Source: JBDTGE01 sp050742975 (GTDB taxonomy: Bacteria > Actinomycetota > Actinomycetes > Mycobacteriales > Jatrophihabitantaceae). Taken from it: a stretch of DNA of 64,000 nucleotides. The DNA lies in the NCBI GenBank assembly GCA_050742975.1, contig JBOGDQ010000255.1, positions 1-64,000 on the forward strand, given 5' to 3'. Below the pieces are notes generated by a model. That model saw only the letters and a list, made by a program, of their open reading frames with translations, was not told where the DNA came from and ran no database searches. Of the stretch, positions 1 through 11,000 are shown piece after piece. Position numbers and translations under genes: made by a program. How positions within the stretch are numbered: the first letter of the stretch is position 1; each line of letters begins with the position of its first letter.

Positions 1-1875
<1,875 letters not shown>

Positions 1876-1886
1876 CCGACCACTCG

Positions 1887-2458
1887 TCAAGAAGGCCGTC
1901 TGGGGTTGCGGAGCAGTCCGATGCTGCAGGTGGCGAGCAGGACCAGCCAGCACAGGAAGCCGACGAGACCGAGGGAAAGCAGCTTCGAGCCGTGTACCTC
2001 GGCGACCGCCGGCGCCGCGGCGACAGCGAGCAGTATCGCCCCGATCGCGGGCCGGGTCATCACGGGCCGCGACGAGCACGACCTGCACGATCTTGACCAG
2101 GCCGAACAGGACGGCAATGACGACGGCGGACATGCGACCGACGCCTGCCCAGAGTTCGCCGCCCGGTGCGAGTTCGGTGCAGCGACGGGCCAGGCCGGCG
2201 GCAAACGCGAGCAGCGCGGGAAGCCGATCACCTAGGTGACACGAGCAGGTGCACGCTCCAGGCCTGGGCGCTCGCGAAGTGCGGGATCTGGTCGGCTGAC
2301 GCGGAGTCGTCCGGGTTGGTGGCCAGCTTGAGCACGTTCTGGACGACCAGCAGGGCGAGGAAGACCAGCCCGCCGAGTCTGGCTACCAGCTCGCCGCGTT
2401 CTGTCGCGGACGGCGTTGGCCTGGTCGCAGTCAGGGTTTCACTGCTGAGTCTGGGCAT
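1887..2458 (-). pseudogene. decayed multi-pass membrane protein gene
   Basis: Three pieces in two or more frames read in order on the minus strand. The first (from ATG 2458, with GAGGAG upstream) runs MPRLSSETL... through a hydrophobic segment LVFLALLVVQNVLKLA to HLLVSPR and stops at 2228. A second frame continues with LPALLAFAAGLARRC and MSAVVIAVLFGLVKIVQVVL. A third ends with AIGAILLAVAAAPAVAEV and VGFLCWLVLLATCSIGLLR. All pieces are strongly membrane-like. Joined, they would make a roughly 180-190 residue membrane protein, shorter than the roughly 220 residues I would expect of a DUF4386-like protein. That suggests an internal deletion as well as frameshifts. Family assignment is tentative; the frame breakage is directly visible. 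Confidence 0.6.
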
Positions 2459-2494
2459 TGCGGACTCCTCAAACGGTCGCATCCAGAGCCTCGC

Positions 2495-2842
2495 CTATGG
2501 CCGAGGCTGCGCGGCCGGAGCTTGCGCATCCGCCGACTCGGCGCTCGCTTCGTGCACGACCTCGTAGAGCGCGTGGGTCGAGGTGAACGGGCCCCAGCCG
2601 GGCTGGCTCACCAGACGGCGAAAGCCTTCGTCGTGCGCCGCCTGCCAATGCTCGACGGTGTCCCAGTGCACGTAGTTCACGAAGCGGAAGCGCGCTTCGG
2701 GCGAGAGCGAGCGATGCAGCCGGTGACTGAGGAAACCGGGCTTGCTCCGCATGTAGGCGTTCACTTCTGCCCACCTGGCCAGGAACTCCTGCTCCTGGCC
2801 AGCGGGTACCTCGAAGCAGTTCACGAACGGCACCGGGCTCAT
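2495..2842 (-). CDS. antibiotic biosynthesis monooxygenase (ABM) domain protein
   Basis: A 115-residue single-domain ABM protein. It begins SPVPFVNCFEVPAGQEQEF and has the ferredoxin-like beta-strand FRFVNYVHWDTVEHW and the pattern PGFLSHRLHRSLSP typical of these small dimeric oxygenases, which act on quinol or polyphenol substrates or haem without a metal cofactor. ATG at 2842 is preferred over the GTG at 2845 because GGGGAG lies seven bases upstream. It is divergent from a TetR gene, with a palindrome between them, so TetR control is likely. A near-identical but truncated copy lies at 27768-28003. The substrate cannot be told from sequence. Confidence 0.85.
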   Translation of the reverse strand: MSPVPFVNCFEVPAGQEQEFLARWAEVNAYMRSKPGFLSHRLHRSLSPEARFRFVNYVHWDTVEHWQAAHDEGFRRLVSQPGWGPFTSTHALYEVVHEASAESADAQAPAAQPRP

Positions 2843-2863
2843 CACGCGCTCCCCAAAGTTGCA

Positions 2864-2877
2864 TAACTGTGCAGTTA
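2864..2877. promoter_or_regulatory. candidate TetR operator between divergent genes
   Basis: TAACTG-TG-CAGTTA is a perfect 6+2+6 inverted repeat lying between the ABM gene (minus) and the TetR gene (plus). A symmetric site in a divergent promoter beside a TetR gene is the usual place for autoregulation. No binding data are implied. Confidence 0.5.
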
Positions 2878-2934
2878 CTGCTCTCCGGTATAGTTTTGCA
2901 TCGACCCAATGTCAAGACTGTGGAAGAGGTCCGG

Positions 2935-3618
2935 ATGCCTGACCCGGCTCCTGGAGCGGGGCGGGTGGCACAGCGCCGCCGCACCCGCAACGCGATCATC
3001 GCCGCGACGACCGAGCTGCTGCACGACGGCGCCACACCCTCGGTCGACGCCATCGCCGCGGCCGCCGACGTCTCGCGACGCACGATCTACACCCACTTCA
3101 CCAGCCTCGAGCAACTCCTGCTCGACGCCACGGTCGGCGCGATGGGCAGCGCCGACATCGACGCAGCTCTGGACCTCGACGCGAACGGCGAGGACGTCCC
3201 GGCTCGCGTGGACGCCCTCATCCGTGGCCTGCTCGCCATCTCCGACACCGCGTTACCGATGGGCAGGCGGATCATCCGGCTCACCGTCGAGAACCCGCCG
3301 CCGCGTCTGCCGGCCGGCGCGCCGCGCCGCGGAATCCGGCGAACGCGATGGATCGAGCAGGCACTGGAACCCTGGCGCGAGCAACTGAGCGCCGAGCAGT
3401 TCGACCGGCTCGTCTCCGCGCTGAGCATGGTCATCGGCTGGGAGGCGATGATCGTGCTTCGCGACGTGCGCGGGCTGACGCCGGACGCCGAGCAGGCGGC
3501 AACCCGCTGGGCCGCACGAGCGTTGCTCGATGCGATCCTCGCCGAAGCAACGCAGAGCGCCCCGCGGCGTGACGGCCGCGGCCGGCGGCGCTCCCCGTCC
3601 AAGACCCCCCGAAACTGA
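2935..3618 (+). CDS. TetR/AcrR family transcriptional regulator
   Basis: A 227-residue TetR regulator. The N-terminal helix-turn-helix reads IIAATTELLHDG...VDAIAAAADVSRRTIYTHF (about residues 16-50), followed by an all-helical ligand domain of no obvious class and a basic Arg-rich tail. The start is placed at ATG 2935 (MPDPAPG), which has an AGAGG-type site a few bases upstream; an open frame reaches back to 2869, but that would run into the divergent promoter. Its position opposite the ABM monooxygenase gene, with a palindrome between, suggests it represses that gene in response to a small aromatic or antibiotic-like ligand. Confidence 0.85.
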   Translation: MPDPAPGAGRVAQRRRTRNAIIAATTELLHDGATPSVDAIAAAADVSRRTIYTHFTSLEQLLLDATVGAMGSADIDAALDLDANGEDVPARVDALIRGLLAISDTALPMGRRIIRLTVENPPPRLPAGAPRRGIRRTRWIEQALEPWREQLSAEQFDRLVSALSMVIGWEAMIVLRDVRGLTPDAEQAATRWAARALLDAILAEATQSAPRRDGRGRRRSPSKTPRN

Positions 3619-3652
3619 CACCGACAACCTCCCGTACGTGGATACTGCTGCC

Positions 3653-4294
3653 ATGAGCCGATGCTGCGACGCGGAGGACTACCAGTCGGTCTTCTCCGGC
3701 CGCTTCGCGCGTCGCCAGTCCAAGCGCTACCGCCGACGGGGCCTGACTCCGGCGGCGAGGGGCATCGTCGACTTCGCCACCTCACGCGGGATCGCCGGGG
3801 CCACCGTCTTGGAGATCGGCGGCGGCGTGGGGCAACTCCAGGTCGAGCTGCTGCGTCGGGGCGCCTCACAGGTGACCAACCTGGAGCTCTCCCAGAACTA
3901 CGAGGACGAGGCGGCGCGCTTACTCGTCGAAGCCGGGATGACCGATCGGGTCACCCGCCGCTTCCTCGACATCGCGCAGGCACCGGACGAGGTTCAGCCG
4001 GCCGACGTCGTCGTACTGCACCGCGTCGTGTGCTGCTATCCCGACTACACCAGGCTGCTGTCGGTGGCCGCCGGCCACGCCCGCAAGACACTGGTCTACA
4101 GCCATCCCGCAGTCAACGTCGTCAACCGGGTGCAGTTCGGCGCCGAGAACGTCTACCGCCGGCTCGGCGGCAATGACTTCCGCGCGTTCATCCACCCCCC
4201 GCAGGGCATGATCCGCGCCGTCGAGTCCGACGGCCTGGCCGTCGCCTACCGGCAACACGCCTGGGACTGGGACGTCGTCGGGCTGGCGCGCTAA
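3653..4294 (+). CDS. class I SAM-dependent methyltransferase
   Basis: A 213-residue protein with a Rossmann-type SAM site: motif I is VLEIGGGVGQLQVELLRRG (about residues 47-65), an acidic motif NLELSQNYEDEA follows, and motif IV is ADVVVLHRVVCCYPDY. The arrangement resembles Mg-protoporphyrin-O-methyltransferase-like proteins of unknown substrate found in many actinobacteria. The first ATG with a good downstream frame is 3653, 35 bases after the TetR stop, so it may be cotranscribed with that gene. A Cys-rich start (MSRCCDAEDYQ) may bind metal. Methyl acceptor unknown. Confidence 0.8.
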   Translation: MSRCCDAEDYQSVFSGRFARRQSKRYRRRGLTPAARGIVDFATSRGIAGATVLEIGGGVGQLQVELLRRGASQVTNLELSQNYEDEAARLLVEAGMTDRVTRRFLDIAQAPDEVQPADVVVLHRVVCCYPDYTRLLSVAAGHARKTLVYSHPAVNVVNRVQFGAENVYRRLGGNDFRAFIHPPQGMIRAVESDGLAVAYRQHAWDWDVVGLAR

Positions 4295-4297
4295 CGC

Positions 4298-4936
4298 TCA
4301 CCCGATCAGCTGAACCAGCGGACGGCGCTGGTGGTGGTGCGCGCGGGTAAGCGCGCTACAGGACCAGAGCGCCCAGCCGGCGGCGACGACGCAGACGCAG
4401 CTGATCATCCGGTAGAGAAGGACCGCGGCAGTCGCGGGCGTGGTGAGCACTCCACCGGCGTGCAGCGCGGCGATCATGGCGACCTCGATGACGCCGAACC
4501 CGCCGGGAAGAAAGGCGACGCTGGAGGCGGACATGCCGGCGAGGTAGGCGGTGAGCAGCAGGATCGGGTCGGCCACCGACATGCCGACGGCGTGGCAGGA
4601 CGCGAGGAGGCAGAGGAAGTCGGCGAGCCAGTTCACCGCGGCCAGGCCCGCCGCGGCCAGCCATTCGTGGCGACGCGGATGGACGGCGACCAATCCGTCG
4701 ACCGCGTCGCGCAGCGCGACCGCACCACGCACCGAGATTCGACGTAGCCGCCGCTCGACGCGGCCGAGCGCGCACCGCAGCCAGCCACCGATGTCGCGGC
4801 CACGCCTGCGCCACACGGCCAACGCGACGATGAGGCCCACGATCGCCGCGATCAGGAGCAGACAGCTCGAGGGGTCCGACGCTCCGGACGTCCCGGCGGC
4901 CAGGCCGCACCCGAGGGCCAGCGCGAAGAACGTGGC
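4298..4936 (-). pseudogene. 5'-truncated lysylphosphatidylglycerol synthase TM-region / YbhN-like membrane protein
   Basis: The C-terminal two thirds of a flippase-like integral membrane protein of the YbhN/AglD/LPG-synthase TM family. The segments GLAAVNWLADFLCLLASCHAVG, ILLLTAYLAGMSASSVAFLPGG, FGVIEVAMIAAL and AAVLLYRMISCVCVVAAGW are characteristic, including the FLPGGFGVIE motif. Full members have roughly 300-350 residues; here recognisable sequence begins only at about SATFFALALG near 4936. The open frame continues to 5101, but that extension is the antisense of the neighbouring TetR gene and has no membrane character. The gene has therefore lost its 5' third at a junction with the TetR remnant. 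Confidence 0.65.
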
Positions 4937-5463
4937 GCTGCTTCCTGCGCGACGGGTTTCACGAAACGTCGATGCAGGACCTGTTCGCCGAATCAGGTCT
5001 GTCCTCCGGGGCCGTCTATCGCTACTTCCCCGGCAAGCAGGCCATGATCGCGGCGATAGCCGGGGAGAACCTGCGCGATGTGACTGCGCTGATCCATGCA
5101 CTGGCGACCAACCGGCCCGGTGCGGGTCTGGGGACCGTGCTCGCCGAAGTGCTCGAGGTCGTGCGGGACAAGCACGCGCAAAGCGAGCTCGGCGCGATAA
5201 CGGTTCTTGTCTGGTCCGAGGCTCTGCGCACCCCGGCGCTGGCGAAACAGTTCGACGCCATGTTCGGCCAGTTGCGCGCCGAACTTGCTGAACTTGTCCG
5301 CGAGCACCAGGCGCGTGATGTCCTGCCGCGCGAGGCCAGTGCCGGCGCGCTCACCGCGCTGCTGGCAGCGATCATCCCCGGGTTCATCCTGCAGCTGGCG
5401 ATCTTCGGTGACAAGGCAGTCGCCGGCGTACCGGACGCGGCACGAGCGCTCTGGCCTGCCTAG
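4930..5463 (+). pseudogene. 5'-truncated TetR family regulator
   Basis: A TetR regulator missing its start. The frame WRCFLRDGFHETSM leads into QDLFAESGLSSGAVYRYFPGKQAM, the HTH recognition region, and then a complete ligand domain ending DAARALWPA. The normal first 10-20 residues (start and most of helix 1) are absent, because at about 4930-4936 the sequence changes into the antisense-oriented membrane-protein remnant. ATG 4972 could initiate, but the product would lack helix 1 of the DNA-binding domain. A deletion has probably joined two divergent genes head to head, destroying both 5' ends. Confidence 0.65.
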
Positions 5464-5492
5464 TTGATTCCACCGGCACCTGGTGGCACGGG

Positions 5493-5640
5493 CTACTTGG
5501 GATTGACGGCGAGCCATTCGGCAAACGTGGTCGTGCCCAGGCGCGCGTCCGGGCCGGCGGTGATCGAGGTGTCGGTGAGTTCGGTGCCCACGCGGGACGA
5601 AGCGCGACCGACGAACCGATAATAGGGGTGCGAAATGTCG
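5493..5640 (-). pseudogene. residual C-terminal end of an unidentified gene
   Basis: On the minus strand an open frame reads HPYYRFVGRASSRVG, TELTDTSITAGPDARLG and TTTFAEWLAVNPK before a TAG at 5493-5495. The composition and flow look like a genuine protein C-terminus. Upstream it runs into the next gene without a plausible start, so only a tail of about 50 residues remains. I do not recognise the parent family. Confidence 0.35.
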
Positions 5641-5700
5641 CGTGGTGATCAGCCGGCGTGCGCGGTGGCATTCCATCGCCTGCTGGGCGAGACTTTCAGC

Positions 5701-6297
5701 ATGTTCATCGACCCGGTTGCGGAGGATGCGGCCACCGGCGCCGTCGCCGACTACTACCGGCAGCAGCGAGCCGTGTGGGGGTTCCTGCCGAACTATGCGG
5801 GCGCCTTCTCCACCCGACCGGACGTTGCGCAGGCGTGGAACGCGCTCAATACCGCGATACGCGACGGCATGGATCGACGGCGATTCGAACTGGCGACAAT
5901 CGCGGCGGCACGCGCGTTGCATTCCACCTACTGCACGGCCGCCCACTCGAAATTCATGAGAGATGTATGCGATGACGAGAAAACCCTGGTGTCGATCGCC
6001 CAGGACCCGACCGGCGCGGCCCTGAGTCGAGAAGACCGCGCGGTGTACCAGTTCGCTGCCAAGGTGGCCACGGCAGCGGCATCAGTCGATCAGCAGGACG
6101 TTGACGAGTTGCGGGACAGCGGCTTGAGCGACGCCGACGTCGCCGACGTCGTGTTCGCGGCATCCGCCCGCTCGTTCTTCACCTGCGTGCTCGACGGCCT
6201 CGGCGCACAGCTCGATCCCGAAACGGCCGAGAGCTTCCCTCCCGATCTCCTTCAGTCAATGGTGGTCGGACGGCCAATCGGCAGACGAAGTCCTTGA
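5701..6297 (+). CDS. carboxymuconolactone decarboxylase / AhpD-like peroxidase-related protein
   Basis: A roughly 198-residue helical protein of the AhpD-like (CMD) superfamily. WGFLPNYAGAFSTRPDVAQAWNAL is the usual N-terminal half of the peroxidase-related subfamily, and RFELATIAAARALHSTYCTAAHS is the active-site helix. Alkylhydroperoxidase-type members have Cys-x-x-Cys-x-x-x-His here. This protein has S-T-Y-C-T-A-A-H, keeping the second Cys and the His but replacing the first Cys with Ser, so a thiol-disulfide peroxidase cycle is doubtful. ATG 5701 is chosen because domain similarity begins there; the frame is open to ATG 5635. It stands alone between broken genes. Confidence 0.75.
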   Translation: MFIDPVAEDAATGAVADYYRQQRAVWGFLPNYAGAFSTRPDVAQAWNALNTAIRDGMDRRRFELATIAAARALHSTYCTAAHSKFMRDVCDDEKTLVSIAQDPTGAALSREDRAVYQFAAKVATAAASVDQQDVDELRDSGLSDADVADVVFAASARSFFTCVLDGLGAQLDPETAESFPPDLLQSMVVGRPIGRRSP

Positions 6298-6331
6298 CGG
6301 ATCGGCAGGTTCCGGAGAATCGACGGTGGCG

Positions 6332-6699
6332 TCAGCCGATGCGCTCGGCCAGGGACACGATGACCCCCTCCGGACCACGCACGTAGGCCATGCGCCAGCT
6401 GCGCTCGTACTGGCCGATGCCGCCGATCAGTCCGTAGCCGTCCGCGGCCAACATGTCGATGACGGCCTGGAGGTCGTCGACCTCGAAGGCCACGTTGCGC
6501 GACCCAACTTGTTGGCCATCGGGTCGGTGACCCCGGCTCGTGGTCGGGCCGGACGAAGCTGCACAGCTCCAGCCGGGTGCCTGCGTCGGCTGGGCGCAGC
6601 ATGACGATCCGGGTGCGCGAGTCGGGGATTTTGTCGACTCCCCGCGCGCGGTAGGCCCCAGACCTGGTTGCGAAGCCGGTCGCGCGACCGGTGCTTCAT
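6332..6699 (-). pseudogene. frameshifted and truncated VOC (glyoxalase/bleomycin resistance) gene
   Basis: Pieces in three minus-strand frames assemble a VOC-fold protein. The last piece reads RNVAFEVDDLQAVIDMLA, then GGIGQYERSWRMAYVRGPEG, ending VSLAERIG and TGA at 6332. Before it, in another frame, come VDKIPDSRTRIVMLRP and TRLELCSFVRPDHEPGS, and further 5' RDRLRNQVWG lies in a third frame. At least two frame changes are needed, and the N-terminal beta-alpha unit that would carry the first metal ligand is missing. The coding flow is clear, so this is a recent pseudogene and not noise. Confidence 0.65.
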
Positions 6700-6711
6700 C
6701 GCACGATCGCG

Positions 6712-7905
6712 TCAGCGGGCGGCGGCGATTGCGCCGAGTAGTTCGGCTCGTAGCCCGAGTTGCCCCGCGACCACGGTCACTGCGTGCGCGCTGGCCGGCT
6801 GCGCGTACCGGTCGATCGACTCGCGCACACCCGCGACGAACGGCGCGCCGGCCACGCCGAGTTCACCGCCCAGCACGATCGCCGCGGGGTTGAGGCAGTT
6901 GACCAGGTCCGCAAGGACCCGCCCGACGGTGCGCCCGGCGTCGGTGATCACCCGTGCAGCCGCGGAGTTGCCGGCCAGCTCGGCCAGCGGCGGGACCTCG
7001 GACTCGCTCATCACGGCACCGCTAGTGGTGAGCACGTGGGCCAGCTGCCGGCGGACGCTGCTGATCGACACCACCGTCTCCAGGCACCCGCGGCTGCCAC
7101 AGCGGCACCAGTTCGTGGCACCGGCGATCTGCGTGTGCCCGATCTCCCCGGCGATGCCGATCGAGCCGCGGTAGGTCCGCCCGCCGAGCACGATGCCGGC
7201 ACCGACACCGTGCGAGGCCTTGACGTAGAGGACGTCGTCCATCCCCCGTGCGGCCCCGAACGCGCACTCGCCCCTGGCCCCCATGTCCGCGTCGTTTCCG
7301 ACCACGACCGGCCGGCCGAGGCGGCGCTGCAACTCCGCGGCCGGGTCGAGATCCACCCAGTCCGACAAGATCGTCGGCGCGCGGACGATCTGGGTGCGGA
7401 CATCGAGCGGGCCCGGGATCCCGCAGCCGACACCGAGCACCTCGTCAATCGTGTGGCCGCTCGCACGCAGCGCCTGATCGGCGAGCGCCGCGGCCAGATC
7501 GAGCGCGTCCTCGGGCCGGTGGTCGACGTCCAGCTGGTCCGAACGCTCGGCGAGCACCTCGCCGGCACTCGTCCCGACCGCGGCCGTGATGTGCGAGTGC
7601 CCGAGGTCGATGCCCAGCAGCGCGCCGCTTCCACTGCGCAGGCTGACGGCACCGGCCCGGCGGCCGCGGGAACTGCCGCCGGCGCGAGGGCCGACGGCAG
7701 TCCTGGCCGGCCCCGGGCTCGGCGCGAGCAGCCCGTCGGCGAGCAGGCCAGCCACGCAGTCGCTGATCGCGCTGCGCGACAGACCGGTCTGCCGGCTCAG
7801 CTCGGCCCGCGTGGCCGTCCCGGTCTTCGCCAGTACCGCAAGGACCTGCTCACGGGTGCGCCGGCTTCGCGCGGACACCGGACGCGGCCCGTCGGGTGCG
7901 GTCAT
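6712..7905 (-). CDS. ROK family transcriptional regulator
   Basis: A 397-residue ROK (repressor, ORF, kinase) protein. An N-terminal winged helix (TREQVLAVLAKTGTATRAEL, then SRSAISDCVAGL, about residues 15-65) precedes the sugar-kinase-like domain, which has the phosphate motif LLGIDLGHSHITAAVG, the substrate loop VVVGNDADMGARGE and the Zn site CRCGSRGCLE. Such proteins sense a sugar and repress uptake or hydrolase genes. ATG 7905 is chosen because the HTH follows it closely; the frame is open to 8073, but that region is the promoter of the divergent GH3 gene. Regulation of that glucosidase is the obvious job. Confidence 0.85.
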   Translation of the reverse strand: MTAPDGPRPVSARSRRTREQVLAVLAKTGTATRAELSRQTGLSRSAISDCVAGLLADGLLAPSPGPARTAVGPRAGGSSRGRRAGAVSLRSGSGALLGIDLGHSHITAAVGTSAGEVLAERSDQLDVDHRPEDALDLAAALADQALRASGHTIDEVLGVGCGIPGPLDVRTQIVRAPTILSDWVDLDPAAELQRRLGRPVVVGNDADMGARGECAFGAARGMDDVLYVKASHGVGAGIVLGGRTYRGSIGIAGEIGHTQIAGATNWCRCGSRGCLETVVSISSVRRQLAHVLTTSGAVMSESEVPPLAELAGNSAAARVITDAGRTVGRVLADLVNCLNPAAIVLGGELGVAGAPFVAGVRESIDRYAQPASAHAVTVVAGQLGLRAELLGAIAAAR

Positions 7906-7965
7906 GCAGCGCACGATAACCCAATTCTGCCGTTCAGCGGACAAATTCAAGCGCTGTTCTGCCTC

Positions 7966-7993
7966 TTGACGGCAGTAAATGTCCGGGCATAGC
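7966..7993 (+). promoter_or_regulatory. promoter of the GH3 gene with flanking inverted repeat
   Basis: TTGACG (7966-7971) and CATAGC (7988-7993) are 16 bases apart and make a reasonable vegetative promoter about 60 bases before the GH3 start. CTGCCGT at 7927-7933 and ACGGCAG at 7969-7975 form a widely spaced inverted repeat whose second arm overlaps the -35. ROK repressors often use such paired half-sites to block or loop a promoter. TTCTGCC also occurs twice directly repeated (7925 and 7957). Confidence 0.45.
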
Positions 7994-8052
7994 GTCCGAT
8001 TCACCGCATGCGCCTCAATACGGTCGATGGTGCTGCAGAGAGTTGGAAGCTC

Positions 8053-11000
8053 ATGTCTGTTCCCCGTCCGCACCGCTCACGCAGCCGCCGCTCGCGCGTC
8101 GTCGCGCTGATCGCAGGAACCGCTGCTGTCGGCGGGCTGGTTCTCGCCCCGAACGGCCCGGCGTCCGCGGCCCCGACCGCGGCCCCGGCGGCGGCCCCGG
8201 CTGCCGCGCCGGCGAACCCGACGTCGAACTCCGCCTGTCCGTGGGTGGGCTCGCACGCGCCGATCGGGCAGCGCGTGCGCCAGGTGCTGTCGAAGATGAC
8301 GCTGGACGAAGAGATCACGATGGTGCACGGCGCGGCGGGCTCGGCGTACACCGGCTACATTCCCGGCGACTCGCGCCTGTGCATCCCCGCGCTGAAGTTG
8401 CAGGACGGACCGGTCGGCGTCCGGATGAGCGACACGACCCAGTTGCCGTCGGCAGCCGACCTCGCCGCCTCGTTCGACACCGGCCTGGCCAAGTCGTACG
8501 GATCGGTCATCGGCGCCGAGGACAAGACGAAGGGTGTCGACGTCGACCTCGGCCCGACCGTCAACATCGTCCGCGATCCGCGCTGGGGACGCGCGTTCGA
8601 GTCCTACAGCGAAGACCCTTACCTCACCGGGCAGATCGGGTCCGGCGACATCAACGGCATCCAGTCGCAGGACGTCATGGCGCAGGTCAAGCACTGGGCC
8701 GTCTACAACCAGGAGACCAACCGCAACACGACGTCCGACGACTCGATCATCGACGACCGCACCGTGCGCGAGATCTACGCCGCCGCCTTCGGCATCATCG
8801 TCGACGAGGCGCACCCGTCGTCCGCGATGTGCTCCTACTCCACCGTCAACGGCACCTACGCGTGCGAGAACGCCTACCTCGACGACATCCTCAAGCAGGA
8901 CTTCGGCTTCGACGGGTTCATCACGTCGGACTGGGGCGGCACGCACAGCACGGTCGCGTCGGCCAATGCGGGCATGGACATGCAGATGCCCGACGGCTCG
9001 TACTTCGGCACCGCGTTGAAGACCGCGGTGCAGAACGGCCAGGTGGCGCAGAGCCGGCTCGATGACATGGTCACCAGGATCATGCGCGAGGAGTTCCGGT
9101 TCGGGTTCTTCGAGCACCCGTCGAAGGACACCCCGAACGCGGTCGCCTCGACACCGGCGCACGTCGCCACCGCGAGGAAGGTCGCCGAGGACGGCGCCGT
9201 CCTGTTGAAGAACACCGGCAACGTGCTGCCGCTGGATACCCACAAGGACCGTTCGATCGCAGTGATCGGCGACGGTGCAGGTGTCGACACGATGAGCCAC
9301 GGCGGCGGCAGCGCGGTCGTCGACGGCACCGGCACGATCACCCCGTTCGACGGCATCAAGGCGCGCGCCGGCTCGAACGCCACCGTGACCTACGCGCAGG
9401 GCAACCTCGGCAGCAGCGGTTACCCGGCCATCGACAGCAGCTACTTCACGCCGCCGTCCGGGACCGGCCACGGGCTGCAGGGCGACTACTACTCGAACAC
9501 GACCCTGTCCGGAACGCCCACGGCGACGCAGACCGACCCGCAGGTCGCGTTCAACTGGAACGGCGGGGCACCCGCATCGGGCGTAGCGGGAACGAACTTC
9601 TCGGCCAAGTGGACCGGCACGCTGACGCCGCCCGCGACCGGGACGTACACGTTCGGGCTGACCAGCGACGACGGCAGCCGGCTGTTCATCGACGGCACGC
9701 AGGTGATCGACAACTGGCGCGACCAAGCGCCGAACACCGAGACCGCGCAGGTCACGCTGACCGCGAACACGCCTGTTCAGGTTGAGGTCGACTACTACCA
9801 GGGCGGCGGGGGCGACGAGGTCAACCTCGGCTGGCTGGAACCGGGCAACGACCTGATCACCCAGGCGGCAGCGCTCGCCGCGAAGTCGGACGTCGCGATC
9901 GTCTACGCGAACGACTTCGAGTCCGAGGGCAGCGACCTGGCCAACATCGACCTGCCGGCCGACCAGAACCAGCTCATCGACGCAGTCGCCGCGGCGAACC
10001 CGAACACGATCGTCGTGCTGAACACCGGCTCGGCGGTCACCATGCCGTGGGTGGGCAAGGTGAAGGGGATCTTCGAGGCGTGGTACCCGGGCCAGCAGTC
10101 CGGCAACGCGATTGCGGCGCTGCTGTTCGGCGACGTGAACCCGTCCGGGAAGCTGCCGGTGACCTTCCCGACCTCGCTGGAGCAGGTGCCGGCGTCAACG
10201 GCAGCGCAGTGGCCCGGAGTGGGCGGCAAGGTGCAGTACTCGGAAGGCCTGGACGTCGGCTACCGCTGGTACGACGCGAAGAACCTGACGCCGCTCTACC
10301 CCTTCGGCTACGGCCTGTCGTACACGAGCTTCCGGTTCTCCGACCTGCGGGTGTCGCCGGTCCTGTCCGAGCGTGGGCACGTCCACGCGAGCGTGCGGGT
10401 GACGAACACCGGAGACCGGGCCGGCTCCGAGGTCGCGCAGCTGTACCTGAGCGACCCGTCCTCGACCGGCGAGCCGGTGAACCAGCTCAAGGGATTCGGA
10501 AAGGTGTACCTGCGTCCGGGTCAGAGCACGAACGTGCGCTTCGACATCAGCGCGCTGGACGCGTCGTACTGGAACACCCTCGCCCAGGGCTGGACGCTCG
10601 GTGCCGGCACCTACACGGTGCACGTAGGGGACTCGTCGCGGTCGCTGCCGCTGTCGCGTTCGTTCCGCGTCGTCCGCACGACCGGACCGGAGTACACGAC
10701 GCTCACCGCTCCCGCGGTCGCGCTGCCGGGTTCCACCATGTCGCTGACGAGCGCGTTCACCAACGGAGCGACCCAAGCTGTGCACCACGTCCGGACCCGG
10801 CTCGAACTGCCGACAGGCTGGACGGCCGAGGCGACGTCGCCGGCAACGTTCCGGTCGGTCGCACCCGGGCAGACGGAGCAGACCACGTGGACGGTGAGCC
10901 TGCCTGCCGACGCGAGCGGCGGCCAGACGAGCATCACGGCGAGTACCGACTACTCCGGCACCGGCCAGCACAAGCCGGCATCCGGGTCGGCCACGGTTCA

